Source of the DNA: Polytrichum commune
Taxonomy: Eukaryota; Streptophyta; Polytrichopsida; Polytrichales; Polytrichaceae
Reading direction: 5' to 3'
Length of the DNA stretch: 64,000 nucleotides
Assembly (NCBI GenBank): GCA_950295325.1
Contig: OX485806.1
Span: 16,926,001 to 16,990,000, forward strand
The translations under genes and the position numbers were made by a program. This document shows positions 43,216 through 55,900 of this stretch, in pieces. Position 1 is the stretch's first letter, and each line of letters opens with the position of its first letter. The notes beneath the pieces are model-generated. The model was not told where the DNA came from and ran no database searches. It saw only the letters and a list, made by a program, of their open reading frames with translations.

Positions 43216-46200
43216 ATGACGATGGACGTGTCGCAGGATGCAAAGCAAGGAGTGGATTCAATGGAAGTGGGGATGGTGGTGACCCTGGAGGAAGCTTTGG
43301 CAGAAGCAGAGCTGGAGGCAGTGAAGACACGCACCATCAACCTGGACCAGGTGTTGGAGCTTGCAAGAGTCGAAGCGCAACATCCAAGTGTAGTGGCCGT
43401 GTGGCGAGACACAGACGAGTTGGCTGGTGGACATGAGAAAGTGGTGGCCGAACACATGCTTGGGGCAGCCTTCCCTGCATCCACCACAGGAGGACGCAAG
43501 AAGGTGAGAGAGAGAGAGAGGGAGAGAGAGATGTGATGAGAGAGGCTCTCCACCCAAGCTTAGAGAAGGAAGTCACATATTAAATGATGATCTTCCTATC
43601 ACCCTCCAGCCTCTTTCTATTCATATGTAGATTACACTTGAAGTCTCTTGACAAGACTAGAACTGTGTCCAGATACTACAACACCGATCGCTTGGTTGTT
43701 AATGCATCCACTTTAAATGTTAAGTTCCTCATTAAGTGAATCTGCAAGGTTGCTTGAGACCTTTTGGTGATTGGTGTAAATTAAACTCTTGGAGAAGGAA
43801 GTCGCATTCTAAGCTGATGATCATTTTCTCACCCTTGAGCCTTTTTTTAACTCACATGTGGATTACACTTGTAGGCTCTAGAACAAGTCTAGAACTTGTG
43901 TCAAGATACTAGAACACCGATCACTTGGTTGTTAATGCATCTACTGTAAAGCTTAAGTTCAACATCTAGTGAATGTGTAAGGTTGCTTGAGCCTACCTTT
44001 TGGTGATTTATGTAACTTAAGCTCTTGGGATCTCCAACAGGTGGCCGCTGCACTCGTGATCGGTGACTCCCTGGAGCCGCAGGCGGTGGGACATGCACTC
44101 GTGATGGCAGCCAGTGGAGGCCACATCAACTGCGTGCGTCGTCTCCGTGAGATTCAAAGAGAGCACATGGGAGCAAGCATGTTGGTGTCACGGTTCGCTG
44201 CTTTTGCATTCCTGAAATCTGCAGAACAGGGGCACGTGGAGATAGCCAGGGAGCTTCTGCGGCCAACAGCATCGACAAGCACCGCCATGATGGGGTACGC
44301 CATAGCCACCCGGTGGAAGGACAGCAAGGATCAGTCAGCATCCTCCTCCAACAACAACTACCCGTTTGTGAAACCTGCCGAGAATATGCCAGGGAAGGAG
44401 TGGTTCCAGAAGCTAGCGTCCACGAAATCACTGCTTCCACGAGCTGCTGCACCGATCTTCCGGCCAGGGGTCGGGTGGGAGCTTCGAGGGTTACCCGCGG
44501 TGAGGGATGAGGTCCACGACGCCATCCGCGCTGCTTACACAACTTACCTTGTTTGGAGAGTTGCAACCGTGGCAGCGATGTACTGCCATGCGGATGTGTT
44601 CAAGCTTCTGCTCAAACAGCGAGCCCTGGAGAACACCATATTGGCAGACACGTTTCATGACACCTCCAGATTGAACAGGGGATTCGACAGCGAAGGTAAG
44701 AAGGTGATCGCCGACCGGGCCAAGATGGATACCCTCTTCTACCAGCTGGTGGAGGAGCTGAGCACCAAGAATTACCATGACTGCATCCTGTATGCGCTGT
44801 GGGGCCACATCCAGCGGGGGGGCAGAGACTCCCCCCGGCCACATGCGGGGCGGCCGAGATGCGTTGCGCAGGCGCAGTATGGATTGTGGGAGATGCAGTT
44901 GGAGGTCCCCCTCTTGATGATGCCGGTGGAGCACGCGTTGCAGGACTTGGAGCCGTATCGGCGCTACAAGCATCTCACGCAGCTCTTTAGCCAGAGGGCC
45001 AAAGTCAACATCCAGCTCGTTGCCCTTGTCGAAGCCATGCCCACCTACATCCAGGTGAGAGCTGATTCAAGACCTTATTAATGTTGCACAATTAACAATC
45101 ACTAATGATTTCATTCACAAAATTGTATGTCTGGAGCGGATCCTTGTGCTTGTTGTTCGTGACGGTAGCATTGGGGGAGGTCGGTCTTAAAGTCCTGATT
45201 ATCTATCATTGGTTTAGGTCGTGGTCTTGAGAGAAAATTAAAGTGATTATTGTCCTTGTTGGCTTCGGATTGTAGTGTTAAAGTATTGGTTGCCTCCTAA
45301 ACTTTCTCCTTGGACCCTAGGCCTTCAAGCTCGATAGTGATGCCACATGAACAACCACCCCAAGAAGGATGGTTAACCATGCGCAGTAGGGCCGGGGTTG
45401 ATGGGGTTAAGGGGTGGTTGGCATTCAGTATGCCTTTTCCATGGGAATAGAATTGAACAAAGTAAAGCACTGCCATGACCACAACCACCACTAGTGTAAA
45501 CACCCCTTTAGATGTTGTAGTTTGTGAAATCCTTGCGGATGTGGAAATGGTCCGATTTTGGGTCAAGTGGAGGAATTCAGCCCCTTTTGCAAACATGTCA
45601 AACTGTTGGTACATGGTGGCAACATTGATTGATCACGGGAGGAAGATGATTCTGGCTCGATGTGATGCCGGCTCTAAACTGATGTTCGGGAGATGCTTAA
45701 GGATTTATAATCTTATTTGAGTCAAGTGCAGGAATTAGCAAACGTTGCAAACCTACATACATCAGGAGTAGCCGATTTCTCGTCAATCAGCTTCCGTATC
45801 GATAGAGCTGCACGCGTTCTTTTTGGTGATTGAAATGTTAGTAGTGTTCCCATCACATGAGAAAGATGTGGATTTTGTATTTATCGCCTCTACGGTGATG
45901 TCTGTCATAGCCTTAAGAAAGTGGAATCCGATTTTTAGCCAAGTGCAGTAATTAACCCATGCTGCAATTAACCTATGTACCGAGTCCTCGTACTGAAGCT
46001 GTTCATCAGCAATTACGAAAGGAAGATCCTCACTCAGACCCAAATCACATGACCAGAAGGCAAAGTAGGTCTACTCCCGCTAGGGTGGTAACCTTGTTGG
46101 CGTCATAAAATAAAGTGTTCAATGAAAACATTCCCTCTTCCAATTTTTATTCTTCCTCCCCGCTTTTACGATCTCGGGATATTGTGCCGCTCCTTTGCCA

Positions 46201-48823
46201 CAGGATCATTTTGTCTTTTTTCCACATGAGACCCCCCTTCAGAAACCTTCTAGTTAAGTGGTTTGGGCCTCATTCTGCAGGAAGAAGGAGAAGAAGCCAC
46301 GATGTCAGCTTATATTTAGGGTTTAATTTCCCCTGTTTGGATTATGCACGTGACAGTGGGCAGTCTTTCTGGTAATTGAAATCATGATGGTAGTCTTGAA
46401 TCACAGGAGGAAGATGTCGATTCAAGCTCTAATTATTACGCCTCTAACTTGACGTTTGTTAGATGCTTAAGGATTTTGTGTAAACCGATTTCTCGTCGAG
46501 TACAGTAATTAGTTTATATCATGCTGCAATCAACCTACACCAATTCCTTGGATTCAACCTGTTCGTCAACAATCACAAGAGGTGGAAGATGCTCACTCAC
46601 GATTCTGCAGAAAGAGGATATTAGCAAGCTATGATGATGCATGTCATCACATGAAGGGTAGCTTAAACCAAAGGCCTTAAACTTGGATTCCATTGGAACT
46701 CCGACTTTAAGCGGTCTAGGGCCAGAATAGTACTTGGATGGGCCTCTAAGTCTCGTAAGGTTGGTTTCGGGATTACGTATAGACTTAGACCAACTCGAAA
46801 ATGAAAGCAACACCATCATTCACGCCGGTGATAACATTATCGGCGTCGTCTTTCCTTGTTTCTTTCATCTACCGTTTCCAGGATTGATCCTTGTTTGTGA
46901 TGGAAATTGGTGCAGGTGACCGTGGGCATCAAGCATGTGCGATTCAAAGTTGAGAATTCTCGGTGGGACGTAGCAAGCATGGGCCACTTCCCCAGCCTGG
47001 TATCCTTATCCGTGACCCCCATGACGACCGAAGGCACAGGGGTAACCATGACAAACTCATCCTCCAACATCGTAGTGAAGATCGGCAAGATGGAGAGGGT
47101 ACAACTGGGCACAGGGGTGTCTGACGGGGCGAGTCAAGGGTTAAGTGGAAGGATGGGAATCTCATCCGCCATAGGGGTAACCTCCACCATGAAGAACAAG
47201 CCCTGGCGGTTCGAGCAGCTGCCCTTGAAAGACGAACGCGGTGGTAGCTTCGTGTGGACACTGCAGGCCATGAAAGGCGCCATGTTCGACAGGTCCAATC
47301 CCATAAGAATGCAAGCGGATCGAACCTCGTTGTGGAGGTTTGCGAAACGCATTCCTGTGAACCCCCTTGATGAGCTTCCGTTCACAAGTGAAGGCGGCAT
47401 CATCTTCACCAATGCTGAGTTCGATGATACCATGATCTGGCGCTTTCCTAAGCACATGGATGGGTGCAAGCTCCGGTGGAGCATCGAAGGCCAAATCCAC
47501 TGTACTTACACGAGCAATCGATACTTCGAGACCAGGATGGCTAGCTTCTGTGGCGACATCGAGGAGAAGCTGGTGGCCTTGGAGGTGAAGGATAAGAAAG
47601 GCAATCCCAAGTTCCCCAAAGCGCAGGCTTCGTCCGCCGATGCGCAACTCCCCAAGGGCGAAAAGAAAGGTCGCATTCTCACCTTCTGTTCTATTGATTA
47701 GATTCTACACATGAGAGTAGTTGAGGTACACGTGTCTTCTTTGGATGCCGTTTTCTCTGCACCCACTTCTCGCAGGATACGAAACAGGCAATTCGCGCGA
47801 GATGATTAGCGAATCCAAATCGTGCCCCTAGCCATGTGCTTCATAATTTTCGGAGCTCCTATGAATATCTTAATATTCTTTATCAAAGTGAAGATTTTGG
47901 TGCCATTAAGTAGTCATATAGCCTCCCCATCATGGTGATTATAGAGCCAAGAATGGTTAGCATGTTTTGAGCACGTAACTCGATCTCTTTTAAACACCTG
48001 TCTTTTTCATGTTAGCTTTTAAATCCACGAAGGCTAACCACATACCACTCAAATAGATTATTTACTGTACTTGATATTAGGCACGTACCTTAGTTGTTTT
48101 GCATACAACACCCTCCATGTTCAGTGCATGCTTGGAGGTGGTGTGGAGGTTTGATCAGTGTAACAATAGAATATGTTTATTGGTCTCTTTTTACATTAAG
48201 GATTAGCACTTGGAACTGACTCGCTCAAGAGAAATTGTATGCCTGTAAATAAACTTGGGCTCACCAATACTTGAGCTAATGTAAGTGGTTTTCTGATAAC
48301 AGAGAAGGGTGACAAGGTTGAAAAGGGTGACAAGGGTGACAAGGTTGAAAAGGGTGAAAAGGGTGAAAAGGGCGAGAAAGGCAACAAACACAAGGATCAC
48401 CACAACAACGTTCAGGCTGAAGACCTTCAATCGGATCCAGAGTACCTGGAGTGGCTGGAATTTAAGAAATTTAAAAGCAGGGTCCACAACCATTCTCAAG
48501 ATAGGGATATGATCAGAAATAATGGGAATCAATTGTTTCACGACTCTCCTCCTGCACCACGGTATACAGTGGGGACCAGGAAAGCAGTGAGTGGACCACT
48601 CCTCAGTCGACTGGGAGAGGATCTCATTGGGGTTGGGGTGGAGGCAGATTATCAGGATTTGAACCAGCCACCCGAGATTTGGAAGCGAAAGGTAGAGAGG
48701 GAGGGTAGTCATGGGGAGGGAGCAATCGGTATGGACTCTGCAGACACAGCTCAGATGCAAGTTGCAAGTCAAAGAATTGCTGGGTTGGAAATAAGACAGC
48801 GATCGATTGACTTAGGAAGATGA
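43216..48823 (+). CDS. Ankyrin-like repeat protein of unknown function, four exons, 858 residues
   Basis: Exons 43,216-43,503, 44,041-45,054, 46,916-47,669 and 48,303-48,823 join in phases 0, 0 and 1 with GT-AG introns. Exon 1 starts MTMDVSQDAKQG; the start is the first ATG pair in frame after GC-rich GGACGGACCGACGGACGG leader DNA, and upstream non-coding exons are possible. Exon 2 (97-434) holds ankyrin-like helices: GHALVMAASGGHINCVRRL (113-131), AFLKSAEQGHVEIARELLRP (152-171) and VAAMYCHADVFKLLLKQ (272-288). Exon 3 (435-685) looks beta-rich and matches nothing recalled. Exon 4 opens with nine G/V-D/E/N-K triplets, then a charged, probably disordered tail. No signal peptide or membrane segment is seen. 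Ankyrin helices suggest protein binding. The exons are far more GC-rich than the introns. The function is unknown; splice sites are predicted, not observed. Confidence 0.75.
43558..44028. repeat. Tandem duplication of ~235 bp inside intron 1
   Basis: Copy 1 (about 43,558-43,792) and copy 2 (about 43,793-44,028) share GAGAAGGAAGTC, TGATGATC, GATTACACTTG, AACACCGATC-CTTGGTTGTT and AAGGTTGCTTGAG. Both lie in the first intron of the ankyrin-like gene. Confidence 0.75.
47790..48090 (+). repeat. Dispersed repeat family R2 copy in the last intron of the ankyrin-like gene
   Basis: Contains GAGCTCCTATGAATAT, TTTATCAAAGTGAAGATT, TAGTCATATAG, TTTTGAGCACG and CACATACCACTCAAATAG in family order. Confidence 0.6.
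48305..48390 (+). repeat. Codon-phased minisatellite encoding K-G-D/E triplets
   Basis: Nine-base units of the type GACAAGGTT-GAAAAGGGT repeat in frame at the start of exon 4. They encode GDK, VEK, GDK, GDK, VEK, GEK, GEK, GEK, GNK. The first two thirds also repeat as a 33-bp higher-order unit. The protein tract is strongly charged, with a residue period of three. Confidence 0.85.
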
Positions 48824-48898
48824 TGATGAGGAGGAGCTTAACCTTTCTGTAAATGTGTAGAATATGAAGACCATGAAGAAGTCATGAGATTATTGAAC

Positions 48899-49690
48899 TT
48901 CTCTTTTGAAGAAGACCCGGGGACCTAATTTGTACCCCTGCAGCAGGATCTGTACCATTTTTATGTCTGATGTGGTTCTCCTGCCGACCACCACCACCCA
49001 TGGGCTGGTCAACACCAAAGATATGGCAGTAATCCGGGAACTCTCAACATACTGGTGCTCTCATAGAGTATGTGTGTCGAGTTTGCTCTATCAAATAAAA
49101 TGGGGAAATTTTTCATGTGAACTATGTGTTGTTTGACTCATCAGAATTGAGATCTCACAAATGACTTAGTGATTGCACTTCTCTTTGAACTACTCTTTGA
49201 ATATCTGGGGACCTAATTTGTCGCCTGCAGTAGCATCTGTACCATTTTTATGTCTAATGTGGTTCTCCTGCTCGCCAGCACCAAAGATTTGGCAGCAATG
49301 AAGAACTCAAAACACAGGTTCTCATAGAGAGTGTCCAGTTTGCTCTATCAAAATACAAAAGGAAAATTTTCATGTGCACTATATGCTGTATGACTCATCA
49401 GAATGGAGATATCACGATTCACTTAGTAACAGCACTTCTCTTTGAGCCTATTTTTGGAACCTGTGGACCTAATGTGTCCCTGTAACAGGAAATGTCCCAA
49501 TTTATGTCTGATGTGGTTCTCCTGCTGGCCAGCACCAAAGATATGGCAGTAATGAAGAACTCAAACCTCAGGTTCTCTCACAGAATATCCAGTTTGCTCT
49601 ATCAAAATAAGAGGGGTTTTTTTGCATGTGAACTACATGCTGTTAAACTCATCAATATGCAGATCTCGCAAATAAGTTAATAGTAATTGA
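48899..49690 (+). repeat. Three tandem copies of a ~260-bp unit 3' of the ankyrin-like gene
   Basis: Units start near 48,899, 49,173 and 49,434, each with CTTCTCTTTGA or CTTCTCTTTTGA. Shared landmarks are GGACCTAAT, TTTATGTCT-ATGTGGTTC, CACCAAAGAT, CCAGTTTGCTCTATCAAA or CGAGTTTGCTCTATCAAA, and CATGTG-ACTA. The first unit begins 75 bp after the stop codon, so the array may be transcribed as 3' UTR. No coding frame is conserved between units. Confidence 0.85.
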
Positions 49691-49965
49691 GTTTTTCTTC
49701 AGTTCATTCTCGTCTTTTGATTGTTTGGGTGCTACGTATTTTTACTGAATGCGATTTCTTTTTGGTGAACTGTAATGGAAAGTTGCATGGACCTGGCGTT
49801 CCAGTTTCTAGCAGTGCATCATAACTCTGGATCCGGGGCACACCAACTCCAGTCTTGTTTATGTTGGCTTCAACAATTCAAACATTCCTTGTCAAACATT
49901 GGTGTGCCTCACAGATTCCTCAGAGTGTTGAACAGCTGGATAACTTGCTTCTAATTGGTGCTGCA

Positions 49966-52900
49966 TTACTTCTGACTTGTATTAACTATGAGATCGCAAG
50001 CAGGCTTGTGAGCCTTCCAGACAGAGACTTGACATTGCCGCCCACAATACCTGCAAATTGATGAAGGACAACATTTTACTTACCGTGAGTCCAAATACAA
50101 ATAGGAGTACAGTCAACCCAACATGATCTTATTGTGTATAAATATGATTGATAAATCATGGAGCCATTCTAATCAACACGGTGCATTAATTTTAATGCCA
50201 CACTAAATCATATGTATAGTGTACCTCTTGCCACACAGAAGGGCCACCCATATACATTAGGGTATTGGGTGGCAACAAGGAAGGTGGCATGGGACACTTG
50301 TTATTACATGGAAAAATCATGGAGCCACTCTAATCAGCACGGTGCATTATTTTTAATGCCACACTAAATCATAAGTATAGTGTACTCTTGCCTCAGAGAA
50401 GGGTCACCCATATACATGAGGGACTTCTGTCCCACAAGTCACTTTTGTTGGGGAACATGTGTTGCATGAGCATGCCTTGATTTGAATCATTTATCACAAT
50501 TGTCATCGTTTATATACTCCATGTAGCCCTCTATATAAATTTGGGGCTTGAGTCCAAATTTATTATCATGGAGGATTTATAAGTATCCGAAGCTCAAACC
50601 GAGAAATTTCCACTCATGTATTGGTCAGGTCAAGAGATTTTGTTGAGGTGTCTATTTAGGATTGGATACCTGAAGACAGACTATCCCTCATTATTGATGA
50701 CCTTGTCAAGGTGTGACCACTATGTATGGTTACGGACAAATTTCACGAGGTGCTCAACATTATTTGACCAGTGTCTGCGATCATGGATGCTCTCTAAATG
50801 TTACTTTGACCTCTCACTTGCAGAAGCGTTGCGTATACCTAGGGGAACTTTACATGGAAAGACTACTGAAATGGATCCTGCTTACATGTCTGTTAATGGA
50901 ACTGACAACACAAATTGCCCATTGAAAGGAATGGATTGCAATGGTCTTCTAAACTTCCAGTCGGGTGTTATTAGAGTGCAATAAGCATTTGTACCAGTCA
51001 GCTTTACAGCGTGAGCATCGTTGTACTGCTGATTTCCCACAGACTGCACAAGTGGGCTGCTCCAACAATTCCTGCAACCCAACCCAGAATTGCTATACGA
51101 TGCAAATAAATCTCAATTTCAAACGACCTCCCCCTACAAGTAATAAAACTCAGACAACCACATGTGCAGATTGCAGTGTAGTTACAGCTACTCATCCATG
51201 CTTTTGGTTTTGTGAGTGAAATCCATTGCTGACATGGTGGATGTATCTTTGTACCCCAAAATGGAAGAGTTTGAGTATCTCTTGAGCTTGATGGTGAGTG
51301 GTGACTTCAGACTTTTGTGAAAATACTGTCTGCAATTGGTGTTGGGCAATTTCTCCTGCAAAAATGCAATTCATAACAACTTCAAGGGAACCTGTTATAT
51401 GCAAAGATGAGCCACTTCAAAGCCTTTTTCAAGTCTGGTTCGTTACCCTAATTTCAAGTGGACTGGGTTAAGGCTTCAATCATGATGGAGATACTATGGA
51501 AAAGAACAGGCTTAAACGTTAATAAGGACTATCTAATGCCTAGGAGATCATCCTTTAAATGAATTCGCTAGGAGTTGTGAATTCACTCCAATTCTTTCGG
51601 CGTATCAGAGTCTCCCGCAGCTCAGGCACCTGACATATATCACAAAAGCGAATTTTTCTCAACGTGAGTTTGTGTGTGTGGGTGTTTGGTTGTAAGCCAA
51701 GAGAGTACACTTTCTGCAAACAGGCAGTCGAGTCATGAAGTCCAGTGTGAGAGAGGCCTGGACCTAAGCGCATCTTTACTCATGGAGCCACAAATGGGCC
51801 TCTACCATTAGCTTTTTCGGCCTTTTAAGGCAAGACCGCAGGTTACGTCCCACCTCCAAAGTCCATATGTATCCAAATGTCTTATCACCCATCTATTATG
51901 TCATAGAGGTCTCTCTCAAGAGCCCTTTGACTTGCCATACTTAGAGAGCCGAGAGAACACTTTTATGACATAATTGGTGGATAGTGACATTTTTAGATAC
52001 TTATAGGAGGTTATGGGTAGGACATACCATGCGACCTTACCTTAAAACCTATGAACGGGGAGATCCAATTGCTAGTTACAGATGGGCCAATTGAGTTTGA
52101 AAATGACCGGTTCAAATTCAAGACTTTAGGAAAATCGCCAATTGTTTTAGAGGAATCTATAAAATATACCTTCAATTAATAAGAAAAACCAAAAGATATC
52201 AACATGTAACATGTAACCAGTTGGAGTCGGAAACACTCATGAATCTTGACCAATTGTGCCCAAAATCTCCCCGGACACCGCTAAATAGGCTTAAATAGCC
52301 AATTGTAGAGGCCTGTTTACATTTGCGGCTCCATGAGTGAGGCCCTAAGACTCTTGGTAATTTCATGCGCGAACTTAAATATCGTTTACCTGAATACATA
52401 TATGGAGACAAGAAGGATGTAGATGGCTTTTCCGGTCTTAAGGTCAATATTTTACCAAGGTCATGCTCTTTACAATGCTAATAAATATTATTGAGGAGAT
52501 GACCTGCTCAATGATGAGACGACCTGATATGGCCTCTGGAGCAGTCTGGGGCACCTGGAGCACAAGCTGCTCTACTGCCTGGCACAAATTTTAAGCTACC
52601 CAAAATGGGTTTGTTTAGAATTTCTTTCCTCAGTCACAGAGCAGTTAGCAAGGAAGACCGTGTGGTATTAAGTCCCCAAACTTTCCATTATAGCTAAAAC
52701 AGCAACCAAAATTTTGATAGATTCATTGTCAAGAAATAGGTGCTTTCTTGTGCACGTTAATTTTGATAAAATACACCATGATGTAGAAAGATCACCTAGT
52801 AATCACCCTTGTGCATAGGTTGATGTTGAGGATAGTGAAATTCTAGGTTCAGCATAATGACCTAGGTTAAACAAGAAATAGATAGATGGATACATAGAGT

Positions 52901-55900
52901 AGAGGCACCCATAACCGATCATTTAAGAGATTATGTGCAAGATTGGGAAAAGTATAAGGTGGTACAATTTTTTCCCATCTAGGAAGATAGAAAATCAAGA
53001 GGACTGCAAATTTTCAGTAATTTTATTCCTTAAATTGAAATAACTATGAATTTTTGAAGTCAAAAGTTGGCCCGAACATATTACCAATGTTTAGAGTTTG
53101 CCATAACTGCTCATTCCTCCTCACTTTAGCACTCAAAATCAAAACATGTGTCATGGCATTATTGATTTGGGCCTTATAGGAATTTAGTCCTAACTCGATC
53201 AAAATTCCAGTACCCTATAGATTGCCTGTGGGGTCCTGATCGGGAATAGGTGTCTCTACTGTAATATGCATGAGGTGCAGAGTTGGAGGGCCTGAATACT
53301 GACCCATTTCAAATCTTTGAGGTTTGGCAATTGATCCAGGAGGATATCAATCAAGTATTTCCGAAGCTGCACAGGTCTTGCAAAAGATAAGACAGATCTT
53401 GACCAAGACAAAACACACCATCCATTGGAAATGGGAATAGTACTCATTTCCTTAACAAAGACCTTTATAACGACAGTGTGACTTTTAAATGGAATCAGAC
53501 ATTCATGTTCAGGATAGAAGGTAACCTTGAGGACTTGAGATCGTCGGAAATCATCATAAGTGTACTTGCAACGGCACCGCAAATCCACAATCAAATTGTA
53601 GAGAGCCAACCAAAGCTATCAAGCATCATGGGCCAAAACACCGAGTGTAAGAGATTTTGGACTACCACAAGATTTTACAAACTTGAATGAGTTACGCAGT
53701 TCCAATTTTATTTGCTGGAAAAACTCCAACATCCATACTGAACGATAGATACATCTGACAATTAGTGCAGTTTTGCATACTTATGGGGAGAAGGTCGATA
53801 CACTTTAGGAATACAATTATACATGACAAAATTTCCACTCCAGAGATAGACATCAAGAATACAAGAAATACTAAGATGAAAACCTGGGCATCAGGCTTGG
53901 TCAACTTGAACCAATCACCTGGTTTCACTTCGATCCACTTGCCTTCTACATACTTCTCAATCTGCACCCAGTATCAAAATTGGAGCACTTGCAAGCCCAC
54001 ATCTTATTCGTTTCATAAAGGTTGATTGAGACATACTTGGTTTCTACAATAACCATATGCTAACACTGATATACTGGGACACCATTCCACTTTATGTTAC
54101 AGTTTAACTCCACTGAAGAGAATGGTAAATAGGTTGGGAAATCAGCTGGCATTCTTATGAAAGGCGTAGACAAGGATATAGAGCTTAACCACAGGTTTTC
54201 CAGAGCGGACACGTTTTCGTTGCCAAGGAGGATTCTCCACAAGAGGCACAAGTGCCATAATCATGTCATGACAGTCCAGGATACGTGCCTGCACCATTGC
54301 TCATCATCAACTTATCCGCAAAACATCATCAGAGTTCTATTACACCACATATATCTTGCCGCTTAACAAATGACCACATAAGATACACCAAGGTAAGTGG
54401 GCCTATAACAGATACTTTAATCTCTACACCCACTTTTCCTAGGATATTAAACATGCAATAACTACAATATGATTAGCTAATCCAACTCAAGGCTGTAGTC
54501 ATTTTCCTCATACTTCTTGGAGCTCATGTGATGTTCTATTCATTATCAAAGTGAAAGGCTCTCTTTCTTCTTAGATGATCATATAGGTCCCCCCAATTAT
54601 GTTGACTATTGAACCTAGAATGTTTAACAAATTTTGAGCATGTAGTCCAATCTCTATCTTTTTCATGTCCATTCTTTGATCCACACATAGTCACACACCA
54701 CTTGAATATAGATGTCCTCAAAAGATAAATAGCCGAATTAGGCCTGCTTACCTTACAGTATATGGAGTTCAACCTAGAATAAAATAAAATCATTGTGCTC
54801 ACCATAACCGAGAGAGGGAGGTCGCTCATGTAGTCTGTCAGGTATCTGCACTGTGAAACTCTCAAAGTTATCACGACAGCATGTGGGCTTCAAAAGGTTA
54901 TATTGAATAATGGCTTCTCAGTATTGGAGTAGAGTACAGTCCTCTTTTATCTGCAATGTCTTCAAAGTTCTCAAGTTCATGTGAAATGTACAGTTGTTTA
55001 CAGTGATTGATTGACCTTCTACATATACCATTGAAGTAATTCTCAGCTCCATAATCGAATCATATTTTTACAATGAAATGTGAATTGGGCTATAGTTTCT
55101 CCTTGTTGAGTGTGAAGTGTGTACCTCAAAACTGTCAGTGAACAGACCCCAATCCCGAACTGCATGCTGTCCAACTGCACATGCACAAAACGAAATTTTG
55201 AACTCAGATACCAATTGGAGAGCTCCAACTTCAAGTATGACTTGGAAGGATGAGAGTCATGATTCTTGATCCTTGATTGATTATTCTGGTGCATGACGCA
55301 AACCTTTTCTTTTAGCTCCTCCTCAGGTGTCATGTCAACAATCTCCCTTGCACTTCGTTCTGTACACAAACTCAACAAATGTGGTGTTTAAATCATATAT
55401 GTATCCTTTTTGTTGAGTTGGACGCAGTAAATATGGATATATCAATCCCCTAACTTGTACTAAGCAAAATCCAGAGGTTTTGATATCGTGATACTGTCTC
55501 CCTGTCAGAAAGCAAGCAGGAAAGCACCCATATTATCCAAGAGAAGTTTGAACATATTGGACATATTTAGTTTATCCTTGGACTAATTTCAGCTCAGTTG
55601 AATTTGTCTTTGCAATTTGGAAATCTCAAAGCATCAATGTCAAAAATCTGTTTCAGGTGATACCTATATAAGCTGCATCTTGAGCTCCATCTGTATTGAG
55701 GTACACAATTTTACGGTAGCAGTAATCTGCAAGCTGGAACCATCAACAGATCCACAACATGGACATCATGTTCAGTGTTTTGTGCCCAAAAACATCACAA
55801 GACCCGCAAGGGGTCCAAGTTGTCTCCTCCTCAGAAATCGAAATTAGGGATTCAGCATTTACAAGGTAGCGAGTAAAGTCATTGAGACAACATGATTACC

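Noticed and set aside
48203-48772. 189-codon minus-strand frame opposite exon 4 of the ankyrin-like gene
   Set aside because: Antisense of the K-G-D/E minisatellite gives low-complexity Leu/Phe/Val text; the plus-strand splice phase is better supported.
50616-50984. 122-codon plus-strand frame in the last ZMYND10 intron
   Set aside because: No recognisable domain, and it overlaps the intron of a well-supported gene.
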